Shown here piece by piece: positions 5,635-7,072 of a stretch of 7,072 nt of DNA. The position numbers and the translations under genes were made by a program. Source of the stretch: Oscillospiraceae bacterium (GTDB lineage Bacteria; Bacillota; Clostridia; Oscillospirales; Acutalibacteraceae); the NCBI GenBank assembly GCA_029012165.1, contig JAQXLO010000229.1, positions 1-7,072 of the forward strand, written 5' to 3'. Under the pieces are notes generated by a model. It did no database searches. It was not told the DNA's origin and was given only the letters and a program-made list of their open reading frames with translations. The stretch's first letter is position 1, and every line of letters starts with the position of its first letter.

Positions 5635-6353
5635 ACGCACAACTGCAAGCCATTTTGGACGAAAGCCGCCGCATCGTCCTTTTCAGCGGCGCCGGCACCT
5701 CCACCGAAAGCGGGATCCCCGATTTCCGCAGTGCCGACGGACTGTACAGGGAAAAGGAAAAGACATTTCCCTACCCGCCGGAAACCATTCTCAGCCGCAG
5801 CTTTTTCCAAAAGCACCCCGATATCTTTTTCGACTACTACCGCACCAAAATGCTCTATCCCGACGCCAAGCCCAACGCCTCCCACTTTGCCGCCGCCACG
5901 CTGGAGCGCCAAGGAAGACTGTCCGCCGTGGTGACGCAGAACATCGACGGACTGTATCAGCAAGCGGGCTGTACACGGGTTTTGGAGCTGCACGGCTCCG
6001 CCCTGCGCAACACCTGTATGCGCTGCGGCAAATCCGTCGGTCTGGACGCCGTGCTGCACACGCAAGGCGTGCCCCACTGCCCCTGCGGCGGGATGCTCAA
6101 GCCCGATGTGGTGCTGTATGAGGAAGCGCTGGACGAACAGACCGTGAACGAATCCGTGCGTGCCATTCGGGAGGCGGACTGTCTGCTGGTCGTCGGCACC
6201 AGTCTGACCGTCTATCCGGCGGCGGGCTTCGTGCGGTACTTTCGGGGGAAGCATTTTGTCCTCATCAATCGGGACGAAACACCAATGGATGATCTTGCCG
6301 AACTGGTTCTGCGGGAGAATGCGGGAAAAATCTTTGCCGAATTGCGCCTTTGA
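5631..6353 (+). CDS. NAD-dependent protein deacylase, Sir2 family (CobB-like)
   Basis: A 240-aa sirtuin of ordinary bacterial length; it removes acyl groups from lysines using NAD and yields nicotinamide and O-acyl-ADP-ribose. Seen are the NAD-binding GAGTSTESGIPDFRS (20-34), TQNIDGL (102-108), catalytic His121 in ELHGSALRNTC, and GTSLTVYPA (189-197). Zinc ligands are Cys129 and Cys132 (C-x2-C), then Cys150 and Cys152 (C-x-C), a tighter second pair than the common C-x2-C. PDVVLYEE at 158-165 is typical of Firmicutes enzymes. The intact His121 argues for a standard deacylase rather than a purely ADP-ribosylating form. I chose the ATG at 5631 because AGGAGG (5619-5624) lies 6 nt upstream and the N-terminus fits the family. 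The open frame extends farther upstream, but that part is a shadow of the HAD gene. It overlaps the HAD gene by 4 nt (ATGA). Confidence 0.95.
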   Translation: MNAQLQAILDESRRIVLFSGAGTSTESGIPDFRSADGLYREKEKTFPYPPETILSRSFFQKHPDIFFDYYRTKMLYPDAKPNASHFAAATLERQGRLSAVVTQNIDGLYQQAGCTRVLELHGSALRNTCMRCGKSVGLDAVLHTQGVPHCPCGGMLKPDVVLYEEALDEQTVNESVRAIREADCLLVVGTSLTVYPAAGFVRYFRGKHFVLINRDETPMDDLAELVLRENAGKIFAELRL

Positions 6354-6364
6354 AGGGCATTTTT
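6346..6364 (+). terminator. Short intrinsic terminator at the end of the sirtuin gene
   Basis: The GCCTT (6346-6350) and AGGGC (6354-6358) arms pair with one U-G wobble around a loop made of the TGA stop codon itself (6351-6353), followed by A and then TTTTT (6360-6364). The stem is short and weak, so read-through into the next gene is possible. The adjoining strong promoter for that gene suggests separate units. Confidence 0.4.
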
Positions 6365-6367
6365 CTC

Positions 6368-6396
6368 TTGACAGATAAAGGAAGATTGCGTATAAT
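6368..6396 (+). promoter_or_regulatory. Exact-consensus sigma-A promoter of the DUF6273-like gene
   Basis: TTGACA (6368-6373), a 17-bp spacer and TATAAT (6391-6396) again match consensus at 12 of 12 positions. The start should be near 6403, giving a leader of about 28 nt that carries the AAGGAG ribosome binding site. It begins only 15 nt after the sirtuin stop. Confidence 0.8.
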
Positions 6397-6430
6397 CAAA
6401 TTGTATATTATCATGAAGGAGTGCATTCTC

Positions 6431-7072
6431 ATGAAATTGACAAAACGCATACTCAGCGTGTTCTTGGCGGCGCTGGTCTGTCTGTCCGCAGTGGGGCTGT
6501 CCGCCTCCGCCAAAAAGGCCGGCGAATTGCAGGCGGGCGATGTTTTTGCCTACGGTATGTACCCGCAGACGCTGGTCACCGACCCCGACCTTTTGGAAAC
6601 GCTGGCCGGCAAGACGCCCGACGCCAACGGCGATGTGCAGATCGGTACTGCGACGTTCCGCAGATATCACTTTGAGGTGCCGGACGCCTATACCCAGAAC
6701 AAAGATGCATACGAGGAGTATATCCTTGCCTACCTCAAGAAGATCTACGAGCAGTACGAGGCGTATCTCAACGCCTACGGTTTCGATGCCGATTCTTTTG
6801 ACTACTGGTTCGCCTATGAGCCGATCCAGTGGCGCGTGATGGATGTACAGGAGGACGGCAATGTCCTGCTGATGGCGGAAACGGTTCTGGACGCCCGTGC
6901 CTTTACGGACAAGCCGGACTTTAACAGTTCCATCAACTGGGGAAACAGCAGCATCCGCCGGTGGCTCAACGGCACGTTCCTGAATACGGCGTTCACCGCA
7001 GAGGAACAGGCGGAGATTCTGGTCTCCACCTTGGAAAACAAGCACAACCCCGTCACCGGCACCAAGAGCGGC
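6431..7072 (+). CDS. Secreted DUF6273-like protein, C-terminus beyond window
   Basis: The first 214 codons are present and the frame is open to the window edge. Residues 1-27 are a signal peptide: MKLTKR, a hydrophobic core (7-23) and an ASA motif that suggests cleavage after residue 27; no lipobox cysteine is placed for a lipoprotein. The mature part fits the DUF6273 pattern seen in secreted clostridial proteins. An early YGMYPQTLVTD segment (42-52) is followed by a Tyr-rich helix-like stretch (about 92-130). Then come YEPIQWRVMD (137-146), LLMAETVLDARAF (153-165), an SSIRRWLNGTF core (181-191) and a TAFTAEEQAEIL stretch (194-205). No biochemical role is known to me; such domains often accompany surface or binding repeats. 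The ATG at 6431 has AAGGAG (6416-6421) 9 nt upstream and is served by the promoter at 6368-6396. Confidence 0.82.
   Translation, partial: MKLTKRILSVFLAALVCLSAVGLSASAKKAGELQAGDVFAYGMYPQTLVTDPDLLETLAGKTPDANGDVQIGTATFRRYHFEVPDAYTQNKDAYEEYILAYLKKIYEQYEAYLNAYGFDADSFDYWFAYEPIQWRVMDVQEDGNVLLMAETVLDARAFTDKPDFNSSINWGNSSIRRWLNGTFLNTAFTAEEQAEILVSTLENKHNPVTGTKSG

Noticed and set aside
4942..6353. HAD-sirtuin pair as an anti-phage SIR2 defence module
   Set aside because: The sirtuin is a standard zinc-containing deacylase with intact catalytic His, and no defence effector or sensor is nearby.
6212..7045. Long minus-strand open frame over the sirtuin end and DUF6273-like gene
   Set aside because: Opposite strand carries signal peptide, ribosome binding site, exact promoter and family motifs; this frame has none.

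Overview
The window looks like chromosomal DNA from a Gram-positive Clostridia-type bacterium, most plausibly an Oscillospiraceae/Ruminococcaceae-like gut anaerobe. The evidence is an HPr carrying both His15 and Ser46, AAGGAGG-type ribosome binding sites and near-consensus sigma-A promoters. It also has a 230-aa-class CofE-like protein, a BspA-type leucine-rich-repeat secreted protein and a DUF6273-like secreted protein. GC content is moderately high. This creates many long antisense shadow ORFs, none of which I accept. The species assignment is inference; no rRNA or other marker is present.

Left half (1-3691, all on the minus strand). In transcription order this holds HPr (ptsH-like, 3353-3616), a hairpin terminator or attenuator, uvrC (1421-3268), a 232-bp intergenic stretch with a palindrome and a promoter, a CofE-like gene (487-1188), a strong terminator, and the 5' end of a secreted leucine-rich-repeat protein (1-291) with its own promoter. 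HPr next to uvrC fits the clostridial neighbourhood in which uvrC, hprK, rapZ, yvcK, whiA and HPr tend to cluster.

Right half (3692-7072, all on the plus strand). The divergent region 3617-3914 carries the HPr promoter on one strand and two tandem promoters on the other. The nearer of these two is an exact TTGACA-17-TATAAT. It drives a probable three-gene operon: a cytoplasmic six-bladed-propeller (Asp-box, sialidase-like) protein (3915-4892), a YjjG-type HAD nucleotidase (4942-5634) and a class-typical sirtuin (5631-6353). The last two overlap as ATGA, which implies translational coupling. A short hairpin at the sirtuin stop codon is followed by a second exact-consensus promoter. That promoter drives a secreted DUF6273-like protein (6431 to beyond the window end).

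The housekeeping content (DNA repair by UvrC, carbon regulation by HPr) is ordinary. The less explained parts are the CofE-like protein in a lineage not expected to make F420, the intracellular sialidase-like propeller tied to a HAD/sirtuin pair, the palindrome at 1353-1372, and the control elements in the divergent region. I see no mobile element, CRISPR array, tRNA or rRNA, and nothing that clearly amounts to a new defence or mobile system.
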